Origin: Desulfuromonas sp.
Lineage (GTDB): Bacteria > Desulfobacterota > Desulfuromonadia > Desulfuromonadales > Geothermobacteraceae
Length of the DNA: 32,364 nt
NCBI GenBank assembly: GCA_002868905.1
Contig: PKUA01000024.1
Coordinates: forward strand, 1-32,364
Direction of reading: 5' to 3'
A program made the position numbers and the translations under genes. The notes beneath the pieces are model-generated. The model ran no database searches. It worked only from the letters and a program-made list of their open reading frames with translations, and was not told the DNA's origin. Positions 15,701 through 23,116 of this stretch are shown piece after piece (position 1 is the first letter of the stretch; every line of letters starts with the position of its first letter).

Positions 15701-17708
15701 CAATGTGGACGAGGATGCCGTTGGCGGCGTTGACCGTCAACAGGGTGTCTTCCTGCGCTTCATAGGAGTCGTCCCGGGCGATCGGGAGATCATTGACCGC
15801 ATTGACGATTATGGTAACAGTGGCGGTATCTGTGCCGCCGTTGCCATCACTGATGGTATATTGGAACTGCTGCTGACCGCTAAAATCCGGGTCAGGGGTG
15901 AAATTGAAGGACCCGTCGCTGTTGATGTTCAGGGTGCCATTCTCGAGGGCGATCGGCCCGCCGATGGGGCCGCCATTGACTGCGATCACTGAGAGAGGAT
16001 CGCCATCCGGGTCTTCGTCGTCAACTGTTTCCCCGGCATCGAGGTGGACGAGGGTACCACTGCCCGCGTTGACGAATAGCACTCCGTCTTCGTTCATGGT
16101 GTAGGTGTCGTTGCGGGCGATCGGACCATCATTCTCCTCGCTCATGATGATGGTGACGGTTGCAGTGTCGGTACCGCCGTTGCCGTCGCTGATCTCGTAG
16201 ACGAATGCGTCGTTGCCGTTGAAATTCGGCGCCGGCGTGTAATCGAAAGTGCCGTCGCTGTTGAGAGAAACGGTCCCGCCGTTATTGGTCAGGAAGACCA
16301 GGCTGCCACCACCGCCGAGCGGATTCAGATCGCCGAAATCCGCACCACCCTGGATGACAGTCAGCGCGTCACCGTCGAGATCGTAATCGTCCGCAGGTTC
16401 GCCCGGTTTGGTCGGATTTTCCTGGTCGCCCGGGTCGCCCTCGTGGTTAAGAACGCCATCTGCTATGTTGCCGACACTCAGTACGGTGTCTTCCTGCCCG
16501 AGATAGGTGTCGTCCTGCGCGACCGGGCCATCATTGGCCGGTCCCATGACGATAGTGACGGTCGCTGTGTCTGTGCCGCCGTTGCCGTCGCTGATCTCGT
16601 AGACGAATTCATCGGTGCCGTTGAAGTTGGCCGCCGGGTCGTAGGTGAAGGTTCCGTCGTTATTGAGTGTGACGACCCCGTCGTTGTTGGTGTTGAAAAC
16701 GATGGATCCGTTACCGTTCAAGGCTGCGAGGTCACCGAGGTCGGCGCCGGCCTGAACAACGGTGAGGGTGTCACCGTCGATGTCAAAATCATCGACGCCG
16801 TTGATGTCGCCGGGGTCCCCTTCATGGTTAAGCACGCCGTCAGCGACGTTGCCGACCACCAGTTCGGTGTCCTCGGTGCCGGCATAGGTGTCGTCCTGGG
16901 CGACCGGGCCGTCGTTGACAGGGTCGACCGTTATGGTGACGGTAGCGATGTTGCTGTCGAGTTCGCCGTCATTGGCGAAGTAGGTGAAGGTGTCGGTGCC
17001 GTTGAAGTTGGCATTCGGCGTGTAAGTGAACGAGCCATCCTCATTGATCCCGAGGGTGCCGAACTGCGGCGCATCGACCAGGGTAGAGGTCAGCGGATCA
17101 TTTTCCGGATCGCTGTCGTTCAACAGAATGCCGGAAGGCAGGATGGTGAGCGTTTCATCTTCGGCCACCGTGTAGGCATCATCTATGGCCGTCGGCGGAT
17201 CATTGACCAGAGGATCATCGGTGATGACATTCTGCTGCTCGGAGCCGGGAGTTCCGTCCGGATCCTGGGTGCCGAGCTTGTTGACTCCGGTGAGGGAATC
17301 CCCCAGGTCGTCCCGGTATTCCCCGGCGCCGCCACTCCCGGCGGTTGCTCCGGCGGCCGGCTCTTCAGTTGGGGCCGCTTCCAGGGCAGCCAACAGCGTT
17401 TCGGCCGGGATGGCTGTTCCGTCGTCGGTCCAGAGCATCATCGACTCGTCCTGCTCGGCCATGCTGGCAAAGTTTTCGAGGGTGATGCTGCCACCGTTGG
17501 CAAAATCGATGCGGAGATCACCACCGTCCATGGTGAGGGTCTGGGCGTTGATGTCGAAGCCGAATTGCAGCATTTCTCCAGGCTGCATGATGACGGTTTG
17601 AGATTCGCCCGCATCCGGCATGGTCAGCATCTCGGCAGATTTCATTGCTTCGGCATTAACCTGGGCATTTTCTTCGGGATTGCTTGTCATTTTCGTTTGG
17701 TCAGCCAT
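12753..17708 (-). CDS. Lap-type type I secreted adhesin with LapG-cleavable retention module
   Basis: 1651 residues, with a strong AAGGGGGAAG site before ATG 17708. There is no Sec signal. Residues 1-165 resemble a LapA-type retention module (LQFGFDINAQTLTMDGGDLR, FANGGSITLENF) followed by a P117-A-A-G120 site of the di-alanine type cut by LapG. Residues 170-1007 form seven cadherin-like repeats, each opening with PVAQDDTYxxxEDT and closing with ISDGNGGTDTATVTI. A non-repeated region (about 1008-1540) follows. The last 110 residues (FSALGGEGDHNIDNFDTAND, then DVLQLTDVLD) match type I secretion C-terminal targets of the VCA0849 type. The family model is export by ABC/MFP/TolC, plugging in the outer membrane by the retention module, and release by LapG. 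All those partners lie at 19157-25240. It is much shorter than Pseudomonas LapA. Long reading frames on the opposite strand are shadows of the repeats. Confidence 0.9.
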   Translation of the reverse strand: MADQTKMTSNPEENAQVNAEAMKSAEMLTMPDAGESQTVIMQPGEMLQFGFDINAQTLTMDGGDLRIDFANGGSITLENFASMAEQDESMMLWTDDGTAIPAETLLAALEAAPTEEPAAGATAGSGGAGEYRDDLGDSLTGVNKLGTQDPDGTPGSEQQNVITDDPLVNDPPTAIDDAYTVAEDETLTILPSGILLNDSDPENDPLTSTLVDAPQFGTLGINEDGSFTYTPNANFNGTDTFTYFANDGELDSNIATVTITVDPVNDGPVAQDDTYAGTEDTELVVGNVADGVLNHEGDPGDINGVDDFDIDGDTLTVVQAGADLGDLAALNGNGSIVFNTNNDGVVTLNNDGTFTYDPAANFNGTDEFVYEISDGNGGTDTATVTIVMGPANDGPVAQDDTYLGQEDTVLSVGNIADGVLNHEGDPGDQENPTKPGEPADDYDLDGDALTVIQGGADFGDLNPLGGGGSLVFLTNNGGTVSLNSDGTFDYTPAPNFNGNDAFVYEISDGNGGTDTATVTIIMSEENDGPIARNDTYTMNEDGVLFVNAGSGTLVHLDAGETVDDEDPDGDPLSVIAVNGGPIGGPIALENGTLNINSDGSFNFTPDPDFSGQQQFQYTISDGNGGTDTATVTIIVNAVNDLPIARDDSYEAQEDTLLTVNAANGILVHIDAPEVVDDFDPDGGTLSVTQVNGGSIAGPINLANGTLNMNSNGSFTFMPDAEFNGVQSFQYTISDGQGGSATANVFIDVGASNDDPVAQDDAYTTNEDTQLNVNLIADGVLNHEGDPGDTGGVDDYDIDGDTLTVVQGGATLGTIAPLGGDNTIQFLTSNGGTVNLDSDGTFTYDPAANYNGTDTFAYQISDGNGGTDTATVTITVSPQNDDPVAQDDAYTTSEDTQLAVNLIADGVLNHEGDPGDTGGVDDYDIDGDSLTVVQGGATVGSIAALGGDNTIQFLTSNGGTVNLDSDGTFTYDPAANYNGTDSFAYQISDGNGGTDTATVTITVTPTDDPPVFDSKTDTHVSEEGLANPNADALPNPADTTNSASATVSGGTNGTIVFTDVDTNYTGNVDAITLGTSTVLQTADGVAVNFAWSAADDALIGTRDDNNDEVVRITVDSVQNSDPNEYTIRYETLLSEPVTHPLNTAGANEADEDNISIALDVTVGSTEITSSLADSAKPQAVIEDDSPLVSGTGNVTITYDTGDTETASLGISYGADGPEGPDGVVFDSAYDGLTQASSDQGNLTSDGAPIYFVGGGTTTLIATTNPGTPGDMTSWIFTAELNDPSDGNYEVTMYGKIDGAPVEPINLFSGSYTGGNTQEFVVMDGVDITASAYFHLGDFSTQDIIDPVADPLADHTATVNHNANALGVDTGSKIEGDGAGGSPDDVLRLDFSDPITNAPSELDAVTLGFWQFTANDTAHWKAWDGNTVVARGTFDDGDLGPGDTYLIDVDPLNLGVHFDALEFSNSETNTNGYGLSTLVLGRGGTEGIDQTVTLNFVATDDDLDTATGSFDITFDASESTPVPQQVEALFEQQTSSFTQQSILVDDSNDVFAFSALGGEGDHNIDNFDTANDVLQLTDVLDTNADALFDANDVTIDVTVDGADVELLISGSNGDTSVTLADVNAGNQFDSASNLQDLIDGGLQVDFNPDTYAS
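14688..15449 (-). repeat. Near-identical tandem duplication, repeats 6 and 7
   Basis: Two adjacent 381-bp units (15069-15449 and 14688-15068) encode 127 residues each and differ at only about 10 amino acids. They share long identical DNA stretches, so this is the most recent duplication in the repeat array. Confidence 0.85.
14688..17201 (-). repeat. Seven tandem cadherin-like repeats within the adhesin
   Basis: The units are of about 97-134 residues: 170-266, 267-393, 394-527, 528-640, 641-753, 754-880 and 881-1007 of the adhesin. Units 2, 3, 6 and 7 share an inserted GVLNHEGDPGD segment. Units 4 and 5 instead have a VHLDAGETVDD / VHIDAPEVVDD segment and form a second subtype. The Asp/Asn-rich linkers are typical of calcium-stiffened adhesin rods. 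Confidence 0.85.
17349..17360 (-). other. Predicted LapG cleavage site (PAAG) in the adhesin
   Basis: Codes for Pro117-Ala118-Ala119-Gly120, directly after a helical stretch (ETLLAALEAAPTEE) and before a flexible Gly/Ala segment. LapG-type proteases cut in a di-alanine motif of the form [TAP]AA[GV] about 100-120 residues into their substrates, which fits position and context here. Confidence 0.65.
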
Positions 17709-17805
17709 GGCTTCCCCCTTGGGATTTATGGAGTATGCTTTGCTCGAGTTGCTTATCCTGTCCGGTTGATTGGGTCATGTTTTTGTTTTCTTTCATCGTT
17801 CCAGG

Positions 17806-18087
17806 TTAGTGAAGGCAGCTGATGCGCTCTATCTGGGCCGCGACCCCGACTTGATCCCCGATGCTTTCAATCCGTTTGACCTGGCCGAAACAATCAAGGT
17901 GGAGTGGTTGGCCGGGAAACGCGTAGTTCAGGTCAAGTGAAAAGCTTATATTTTCTCCGAGTGCATAAGAGTGGTCTGTCACAAAAAAGATGCCTGATCC
18001 ACTGATGTCTCGCGTCATTCCATTCGCATTGGCCAAGTGAACCGGAACCTCCATTTGTATCCTCTGTACAGATCGCTTGTCATGCAT
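17806..18087 (-). CDS. PilZ-domain protein, predicted c-di-GMP receptor
   Basis: 93 residues forming a single PilZ domain. Both c-di-GMP-binding motifs are present: RxxxR as R5-S-V-Q-R9, and DxSxxG as D27-I-S-G-S-G32 followed by IFF. ATG 18087 has a GAGG element upstream on its strand. The gene ends 97 nt before the adhesin start on the same strand with no clear terminator between, so they may share a transcript. Single PilZ domains act by binding partners when loaded with c-di-GMP; the context suggests an adhesin-related target, which is inference. Confidence 0.85.
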   Translation of the reverse strand: MHDKRSVQRIQMEVPVHLANANGMTRDISGSGIFFVTDHSYALGENISFSLDLNYAFPGQPLHLDCFGQVKRIESIGDQVGVAAQIERISCLH

Positions 18088-18127
18088 ATCAGACCTCGTC
18101 GGCTGGAATTCTTATCCTTTTGGTCAT

Positions 18128-18155
18128 ATTTTAATGGGTGGGACAAAAATGGCAA
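18128..18155 (-). promoter_or_regulatory. Possible sigma-70 promoter for the pilZ-adhesin unit
   Basis: On the minus strand TTGCCA (18150-18155) and TAAAAT (18128-18133) are 16 bp apart, about 40 nt upstream of the PilZ start codon. The match is good but comes from reading by eye. Confidence 0.35.
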
Positions 18156-18332
18156 TGTATCGAAGGGTTAAATTCTCTATATCTAAAGTTATACTTTGAA
18201 TGGATAACCTATGGAAATTGTCATATTGGAGTTACGTTTCGCGCTGCAGGGACCCGCTGGCCGAGTCTTGCAACATCCGCTACCAATCTTGATGGTTTAC
18301 GGTAATATAGTATGTCATTAAAGGAGAATTTA

Positions 18333-18971
18333 ATGCCCATCACAATCGTTGCTGCCGACCCGCATCCAATCTTCCTTCTTGGAATCGCACATTTTTTACA
18401 TTCGGTAAATGATATGGAACTTGTTGCACAATGCGACAAAGCCGCTGATATCATCCCTGCTGTGAAGGGGTTCAAACCCAGAGTTTTATTGACTGAAATC
18501 GATTTCCCGGAGGAGGACAGTTTGTCGACGATTCGTTCAGTCATGGATCATGACCCGGATGCCAAGATTGTTGTCCTGACTTCAAACATTAATGATGATC
18601 AGACGATTGCTGCTCTGCGTCTCGGGGTGCAGGGTGTGGTCTTGAAACACATGCCGAATCGTCTGCTGGCGCAATGCATTCGCAAGGTCGCGGTGGGTGG
18701 ACAGTGGTGGGAGAAAGAGTCGGTAGGGCATGCTATTGAAAAAATGCTAAGTCGAGAAGCGGGCGCCAGGCGCCTGGCAACCATCCTGACCGATCGCGAA
18801 ACGGAAGTCATGTGCCTGGTGGCCGAGGGGCTCAGCAATCGCGAGATCGCCAACCGCCTGATAGTTTCTGAGGGTACGGTGAAGATTCATGTCCATAACA
18901 TCTATGGAAAACTCGGGATCAACAATCGGGTCGATTTAACCCTGTATGCCCAGAAAAAGGGGATTGTCTGA
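18333..18971 (+). CDS. NarL/LuxR-type response regulator with Glu at the phosphoacceptor position
   Basis: 212 residues. AAAGGAGAA sits correctly before ATG 18333, so I prefer it to ATG 18312. The N-terminal receiver has VAADPHPIF, where the usual second acidic residue is Pro10. The end of strand 3 reads VLLTEIDFPEED, with Glu55 where the phosphorylated Asp normally is. The conserved Thr (VVLTSN) and Lys (VVLKHMP) are kept. The LuxR-type helix-turn-helix (about 148-205) has LTDRETEVMCLVAEGLSNRE and SEGTVKIHVHNIYGKLG and is intact. A constitutively active or phosphorylation-independent regulator is plausible. It is divergent from pilZ-adhesin across 245 bp, so it may control that unit. No cognate kinase is next to it. 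Confidence 0.88.
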   Translation: MPITIVAADPHPIFLLGIAHFLHSVNDMELVAQCDKAADIIPAVKGFKPRVLLTEIDFPEEDSLSTIRSVMDHDPDAKIVVLTSNINDDQTIAALRLGVQGVVLKHMPNRLLAQCIRKVAVGGQWWEKESVGHAIEKMLSREAGARRLATILTDRETEVMCLVAEGLSNREIANRLIVSEGTVKIHVHNIYGKLGINNRVDLTLYAQKKGIV

Positions 18972-19094
18972 CCTGGTTGCTCCAGTAGATAAATATCGGA
19001 ATCTTGCACTGGTAGGGGCGCCGCTTGCCGCGCCCCAGGGCTGAGCGAGGGCAGTTCAATGGTTAACCACCACAGCAATAGGAAGAACGTCACG

Positions 19095-19133
19095 AAAAAA
19101 CGGGCTGCCGAAAGCATCGGCAGCCCGTTTTTT
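19095..19133. terminator. Bidirectional terminator between the LuxR-type and tolC-like genes
   Basis: Perfect 17-bp stem AAAAAACGGGCTGCCGA with an AAGCA loop, A-run on one side and T-run on the other. It lies between two convergent genes and suits both. Confidence 0.9.
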
Positions 19134-19156
19134 ATTACGGGAGTGGAGTTGGAAAA

Positions 19157-20524
19157 TTACTCGCTTTTCTTGTTTTGCGCGGCGTAGAGTTCCTGGCCGA
19201 TACCAAGGCTTGAATTGATTTTCCCGGCCAGGGTCAGGAGCCGCTCGGCTGCGATGACTTCATTGGTTCTTGCGGTCACCAGCAGGCCTGAACTCTGAAA
19301 CAACTCATTGCGTGCATCAAGAACATCGAGAAGTGTCCTCTGCCCGACATTGAACTGTTTCATGTAGGAATCAAGTGTCTTCTTGTTAAAGCCGACCGAA
19401 TCGCCGAAGGCTACCACCTGCGCACGGGCGGATTCCAGCTCTGCCCAGGTGGAGCGGGTCTCTTCAATGACCTGGTCGAGCTGATCATCGCGAGCAGCGA
19501 CCGCCTGCAGGTTCCGGGACGTAGCCGCTTTGCGGTCAGCGACATCGGAGCCGCCATTGAGCAGGTTCCATCTCATGCGGATCATGGCCTGGTTGTTGTG
19601 CTCATAGGTTTCCGAGCTTTCAACCTGGTCATAGTAGGTGCTGCTCAACTCGGCGAAGAACTTCGGCATATAGTTTGACTTCGAGAGGCCGACGCGGGCC
19701 TTGCTCTCTTCGATGTTGGCCGTCAAGGCAAGAACCTTCGGGTTCCCCATCCGGGTCGCCTCAACCGCCTCATCGGCCGTTTTCGGGATCATCTCGGCCG
19801 GAACCGTATGAAAGGCGACATCACCGGCCTGTTTGCCGACAAGGCGCGTATAATTGGCCTTTGCGGACGCGAGAGCACTTTGGGTTTCAACCAGGGAGGC
19901 GGTAGCGCGCGCCAGCCGGGCGCGGGTCTGATCGACATCGGCGATGCTGCCGGCACCACCCTCCTGGCGCTCCTTCAGCATGTCGAGAATCTCTTTGTGA
20001 TCGGCCACATTCTTCTGGGCAAGACTGACCAGCTCTTTTTGCCGGTAGACTTCCATGTGGGCGATGATCGCGTCGAGGGCAATTGCCTCTGCGTTGTCGT
20101 ACACCCGGAAATTGGCCGAATCGAGTTTGGCTGTCTCGACGCCGACCCGACTGCCGGTTTCGCTTCCGTCAAACAGCAACTGGGAGAGGGTCAGGCCCGC
20201 TTCGAGTCGATCGTAGAAATGATCCTCGATATTTTCGGCCCTGGTTTTTTCATCGTTATGAGCTTCAAAACCATAGCCGGCATTGAGATCGAGGCGAGGG
20301 AAATATCCTCCCTTAGCTCTGTTGCGCTCATGCATGATCGCCGTTTGGTTGTTCTGCAGGACTTTGAGTCGCGGGCTGTATTGCAGGGCCGAAGAGACGG
20401 TGTCGGTCACAGTCACTTTCATCTCGGCGGCGTCCGTCGGTGGCACAACCAGGAATAGCCCGAGCAGTACCAGGCTGAGAGTCATGGCCAGAGTCCTGAT
20501 ACTTTTGTGTTTGGGGTCGATCAT
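19157..20524 (-). CDS. TolC-family outer membrane protein (LapE-like)
   Basis: 455 residues with a GAGGAGG site before ATG 20524 and a signal peptide ending near residue 32 (PPTDAA). It shows the two-fold TolC pattern: DTVSSALQYSPRLKV and AKGGYFPRLDLNAGYGFE at the N-terminus, repeated as ATRMGNPKVLALTANIEES and SKSNYMPKFFAELSSTYYDQ. The late segment YMKQFNVGQRTLLDVLDARNEL is characteristic of type I secretion outer membrane proteins. It should form the trimeric exit duct for the adhesin with the ABC and membrane fusion proteins. It is read away from them across a 342-bp intergenic region, so the two halves of the exporter can be co-regulated. Confidence 0.92.
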   Translation of the reverse strand: MIDPKHKSIRTLAMTLSLVLLGLFLVVPPTDAAEMKVTVTDTVSSALQYSPRLKVLQNNQTAIMHERNRAKGGYFPRLDLNAGYGFEAHNDEKTRAENIEDHFYDRLEAGLTLSQLLFDGSETGSRVGVETAKLDSANFRVYDNAEAIALDAIIAHMEVYRQKELVSLAQKNVADHKEILDMLKERQEGGAGSIADVDQTRARLARATASLVETQSALASAKANYTRLVGKQAGDVAFHTVPAEMIPKTADEAVEATRMGNPKVLALTANIEESKARVGLSKSNYMPKFFAELSSTYYDQVESSETYEHNNQAMIRMRWNLLNGGSDVADRKAATSRNLQAVAARDDQLDQVIEETRSTWAELESARAQVVAFGDSVGFNKKTLDSYMKQFNVGQRTLLDVLDARNELFQSSGLLVTARTNEVIAAERLLTLAGKINSSLGIGQELYAAQNKKSE

Positions 20525-20625
20525 GGTGTCTGCCTCCTCTATGTGTGTTAAACAAAGAAAGTGTGCTTATTTGTTGAATGAACCTTCATAGCCGGGACAT
20601 GTTTTTAGACCGTGGTTTAAACATA

Positions 20626-20653
20626 GATATATCAGAGAAAACCAACTTTCCAA
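20626..20653 (-). promoter_or_regulatory. Possible promoter for the tolC-like gene
   Basis: On the minus strand TTGGAA (20648-20653) and TATATC (20626-20631) are spaced 16 bp, leaving a leader of about 95 nt. The assignment is by eye. Confidence 0.3.
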
Positions 20654-20675
20654 GCCCGCACCGGAAAAAACCGAT

Positions 20676-20690
20676 CGTGCAAATTGCACG
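20676..20690. promoter_or_regulatory. Perfect inverted repeat CGTGCAA-A-TTGCACG, candidate operator
   Basis: 15-bp perfect dyad just upstream of the putative tolC-side -35 element and about 70 bp upstream of the putative ABC-side -10. The position suits a dimeric regulator acting on both divergent units. The protein that would bind is unknown. Confidence 0.45.
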
Positions 20691-20755
20691 AAGAGCGAAT
20701 TTTTTTCGAAAATGATCCCGGATAGTTACAGAAATCAGCAAGATCAAGGATTTAA

Positions 20756-20764
20756 TGTTATAAT
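20756..20764 (+). promoter_or_regulatory. Extended -10 element TGTTATAAT before the ABC transporter gene
   Basis: Consensus TATAAT with the upstream TGn of extended -10 promoters, giving a leader of about 95 nt. No good -35 hexamer was seen, as is common with extended -10 sites. Confidence 0.4.
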
Positions 20765-20866
20765 TCACCCAGCCAACTTGTTCATATTGTTATAAATTCT
20801 CAATCATTGGAGTTTGACAGCCATTTCACAATCAGGCTCCAATATAATAAATATAGTGAATTTGTG

Positions 20867-23116
20867 ATGCCGATACCCAAGAGACCGACAAGTCCCAATC
20901 AATCGCCCCCTGCAAACCCCACAGCTGATCCGACCGAAAAGGCGCCCAGGGCCCAGTCCGGTGGTCGCCATCCCTTCGTCACCCCAGGGATGGTCGACTT
21001 CGAGCCACCACTGCTTCGCTGCCTTTCGCTTATCTCGGGACGTCTCGGGCACCCTGTCTCGACCGTGGCACTGAAATCAGGGATACCTACCGGTCGGGAT
21101 CGTCCGACCCTCGCAGTCTGCATCCGGGCGGCCGAGCAGGTTGGTCTGATCGTCAAGACCTTCTATCGCCCCCAGTTGCAAAATATCTCCACCCTGACCC
21201 TGCCGTGTATTTTGATGCTTAAGGGGGAGCAGGCCTGCCTCTTGACGGGGATGAAAAAAGACAAGGCAAGGGTTGTCTTTCCTGAAAGGGGAGATTCCTC
21301 GACGGTGATTTCCGTCGATCTATTGCAGGAACAGTTCACCGGGTACACTCTCATGGTGCAGGTGGCCGGCAAATTGGACAAGCGGGCCAGCGATCTGAAA
21401 CTGCTAAATACCCGGGAATGGTTTTGGGGGACGGTTCTTAAGTTTTTCCCTATTTACAAACATGTTCTGCTGGCGACGGTTCTGGTCAACATCCTGGCTT
21501 TGGCAAGTCCGCTGTTTGTCATGAACGTTTACGACCGGGTGGTACCGAACAATGCGATCGACACGCTCTGGGCGTTGGCAATCGGCGTATTTATCGCTTA
21601 CGGTTTCGACTTCTTGTTGCGAAACCTGCGTGGCTATTTCGTTGATGTCGCCGGGAAAAACGCCGACATCATCATTGCTAGCAAGCTGATGCAGCAGATG
21701 ACGGCCATGCGGCTCGACCACAAACCGGATTCGGCCGGGACCCTGGCCAACAATCTGCGGGAATTCGAAACCCTGCGAGAGTTCTTCAGCTCCACCACCC
21801 TGATGGCATTGGTCGACCTCCCTTTCATTTTCATATTTATCGGCCTGATCAGCTATATCGGCGGTCCGCTTGGATTTGCTCCCCTGTTGGCCGTACCGCT
21901 GGTGATCCTGGTCGGTGTTTTCCTGCAGCAGCCGTTTCAGCGTGTTGTCGAGCGGAGCTTTCGGGAGGGCGCCCAGAAAAACGCACTTCTGGTCGAAGCC
22001 ATTACCGGGCTTGAAACGATCAAGACCAGCATGGCGGAAGGGCAGATCCAGAAACGGTGGGAGGAAGTCGTTGGCATGAACGCCAAGTCGACCAATCGCG
22101 CCCGTGCTCTCTCCAACTTCTCCATGACTTTCTCCCAGTGGTCGGCACAACTTGTCAGTGTCCTCATTGTCGTCGGCGGGGTTTACCTGATCGTCGAAGG
22201 AGAATTGACCCTCGGTGGCTTGATCGCGTGCAACATCCTGGTCGGGAGGGCCATGGCTCCACTCGGCGCGCTGGCTGCGATGCTGACCCGCTTCCAGCAG
22301 TCGCGTATGGCGCTGAAGTCCCTCGATCTGCTGATGCGTCAGCCGAACGAGAGGCCGGCGGGACATGAGTTTATCAAGATTCAGGATCTTGACCCCTCAC
22401 TCGAGTTCGATAATGTCTCATTCCAATACCCGGGTAGTCAGGTTCAGGCGCTAAACGATGTCTCTTTTAAGATTTCGGCCGGTGAAAAAGTGGGTGTCAT
22501 CGGTCGCACCGGTTCCGGGAAAAGCACCTTGGGACGTCTCTGTCTGAGCCTTTATCAACCGCAGGAAGGTGCCATCAAGATCGGTGGCATCGATCTTCGC
22601 CAATTGCATGTTGCCGACCTGCGTGCTCATATCGGGTATGTCAGTCAAGATAATTATCTGTTTTACGGGAGCATCCGGGAAAATATCGCCCTCGGTGTCC
22701 CGTACGTGGACGGGCAGACTATTTTACGTGCGGCCAATATCGCCGGAGTGACCGACTTCGTCAAAGGGCATCCGGCCGGGTTTGACTGGCAGGTCGGAGA
22801 ACGAGGGATGAACCTCTCCGGCGGACAACGCCAGGCGGTCACCATTGCGCGAGCACTTCTGCTCGATCCCGAAATCGTTATTTTGGATGAACCGACCAGC
22901 GCCATGGATAACAATGCCGAAATCATTCTGCGCCAGAGATTGAAGAGCAGCCTGGCAGATCGGACCCTGTTACTGTTCACTCACCGCACCAGCATGCTGC
23001 AACTGGTTGATCGTCTGGTGGTGGTTGAAGCTGGCCGGATTGTTGCCGACGGGCCGAAGATTGAAATTCTCAAGGCCCTCAGAAGTGGCGGCGTCCCCTC
23101 AGGCAAGAGAGCATAA
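20867..23116 (+). CDS. LapB-type type I secretion ABC transporter
   Basis: 749 residues from ATG 20867; the frame continues to a TTG at 20807, but no ribosome site supports it. The start is uncertain because the ATG site itself is weak. Residues 45-165 form a C39-like domain (LLRCLSLISGRLGHPVS) that lacks the catalytic Cys of true C39 peptidases, as in exporters of RTX and Lap proteins that are not cut during export. A membrane domain follows (about 190-480), then the ATPase with Walker A VIGRTGSGKST (about 543-553), signature LSGGQRQ (about 649) and Walker B VILDEPTSAMD (about 671). It powers adhesin export across the inner membrane. Its stop overlaps the next start by one base (TAATG). Confidence 0.93.
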   Translation: MPIPKRPTSPNQSPPANPTADPTEKAPRAQSGGRHPFVTPGMVDFEPPLLRCLSLISGRLGHPVSTVALKSGIPTGRDRPTLAVCIRAAEQVGLIVKTFYRPQLQNISTLTLPCILMLKGEQACLLTGMKKDKARVVFPERGDSSTVISVDLLQEQFTGYTLMVQVAGKLDKRASDLKLLNTREWFWGTVLKFFPIYKHVLLATVLVNILALASPLFVMNVYDRVVPNNAIDTLWALAIGVFIAYGFDFLLRNLRGYFVDVAGKNADIIIASKLMQQMTAMRLDHKPDSAGTLANNLREFETLREFFSSTTLMALVDLPFIFIFIGLISYIGGPLGFAPLLAVPLVILVGVFLQQPFQRVVERSFREGAQKNALLVEAITGLETIKTSMAEGQIQKRWEEVVGMNAKSTNRARALSNFSMTFSQWSAQLVSVLIVVGGVYLIVEGELTLGGLIACNILVGRAMAPLGALAAMLTRFQQSRMALKSLDLLMRQPNERPAGHEFIKIQDLDPSLEFDNVSFQYPGSQVQALNDVSFKISAGEKVGVIGRTGSGKSTLGRLCLSLYQPQEGAIKIGGIDLRQLHVADLRAHIGYVSQDNYLFYGSIRENIALGVPYVDGQTILRAANIAGVTDFVKGHPAGFDWQVGERGMNLSGGQRQAVTIARALLLDPEIVILDEPTSAMDNNAEIILRQRLKSSLADRTLLLFTHRTSMLQLVDRLVVVEAGRIVADGPKIEILKALRSGGVPSGKRA

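Larger units (their letters stand above)
20525..20866. other. Shared promoter region of the type I secretion genes
   Basis: 342 bases without a gene, AT-rich, between the divergent tolC-like and ABC transporter genes. It holds a perfect inverted repeat (20676-20690) and candidate promoters listed separately. A second possible extended -10 (TGTTATAAA, 20788-20796) faces the ABC gene. Confidence 0.6.

Noticed and set aside
13095-15992. 965-codon open frame on the plus strand opposite the adhesin
   Set aside because: It is a shadow of the repeated, GC-rich adhesin codons: the translation is a monotonous Val/Gly/Asp-rich string with no ribosome site, signal or domain. The same applies to 16443-17822.
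19015-19036. Hairpin GGGGCGC / GCGCCCC as the terminator of the LuxR-type gene
   Set aside because: No T-run follows and a much better terminator lies about 60 nt further on; kept only as a possible leader or pause structure.
21404-22366. 320-codon minus-strand frame opposite the ABC transporter
   Set aside because: Overlaps the core of a complete ABC transporter; composition is typical of an antisense shadow.
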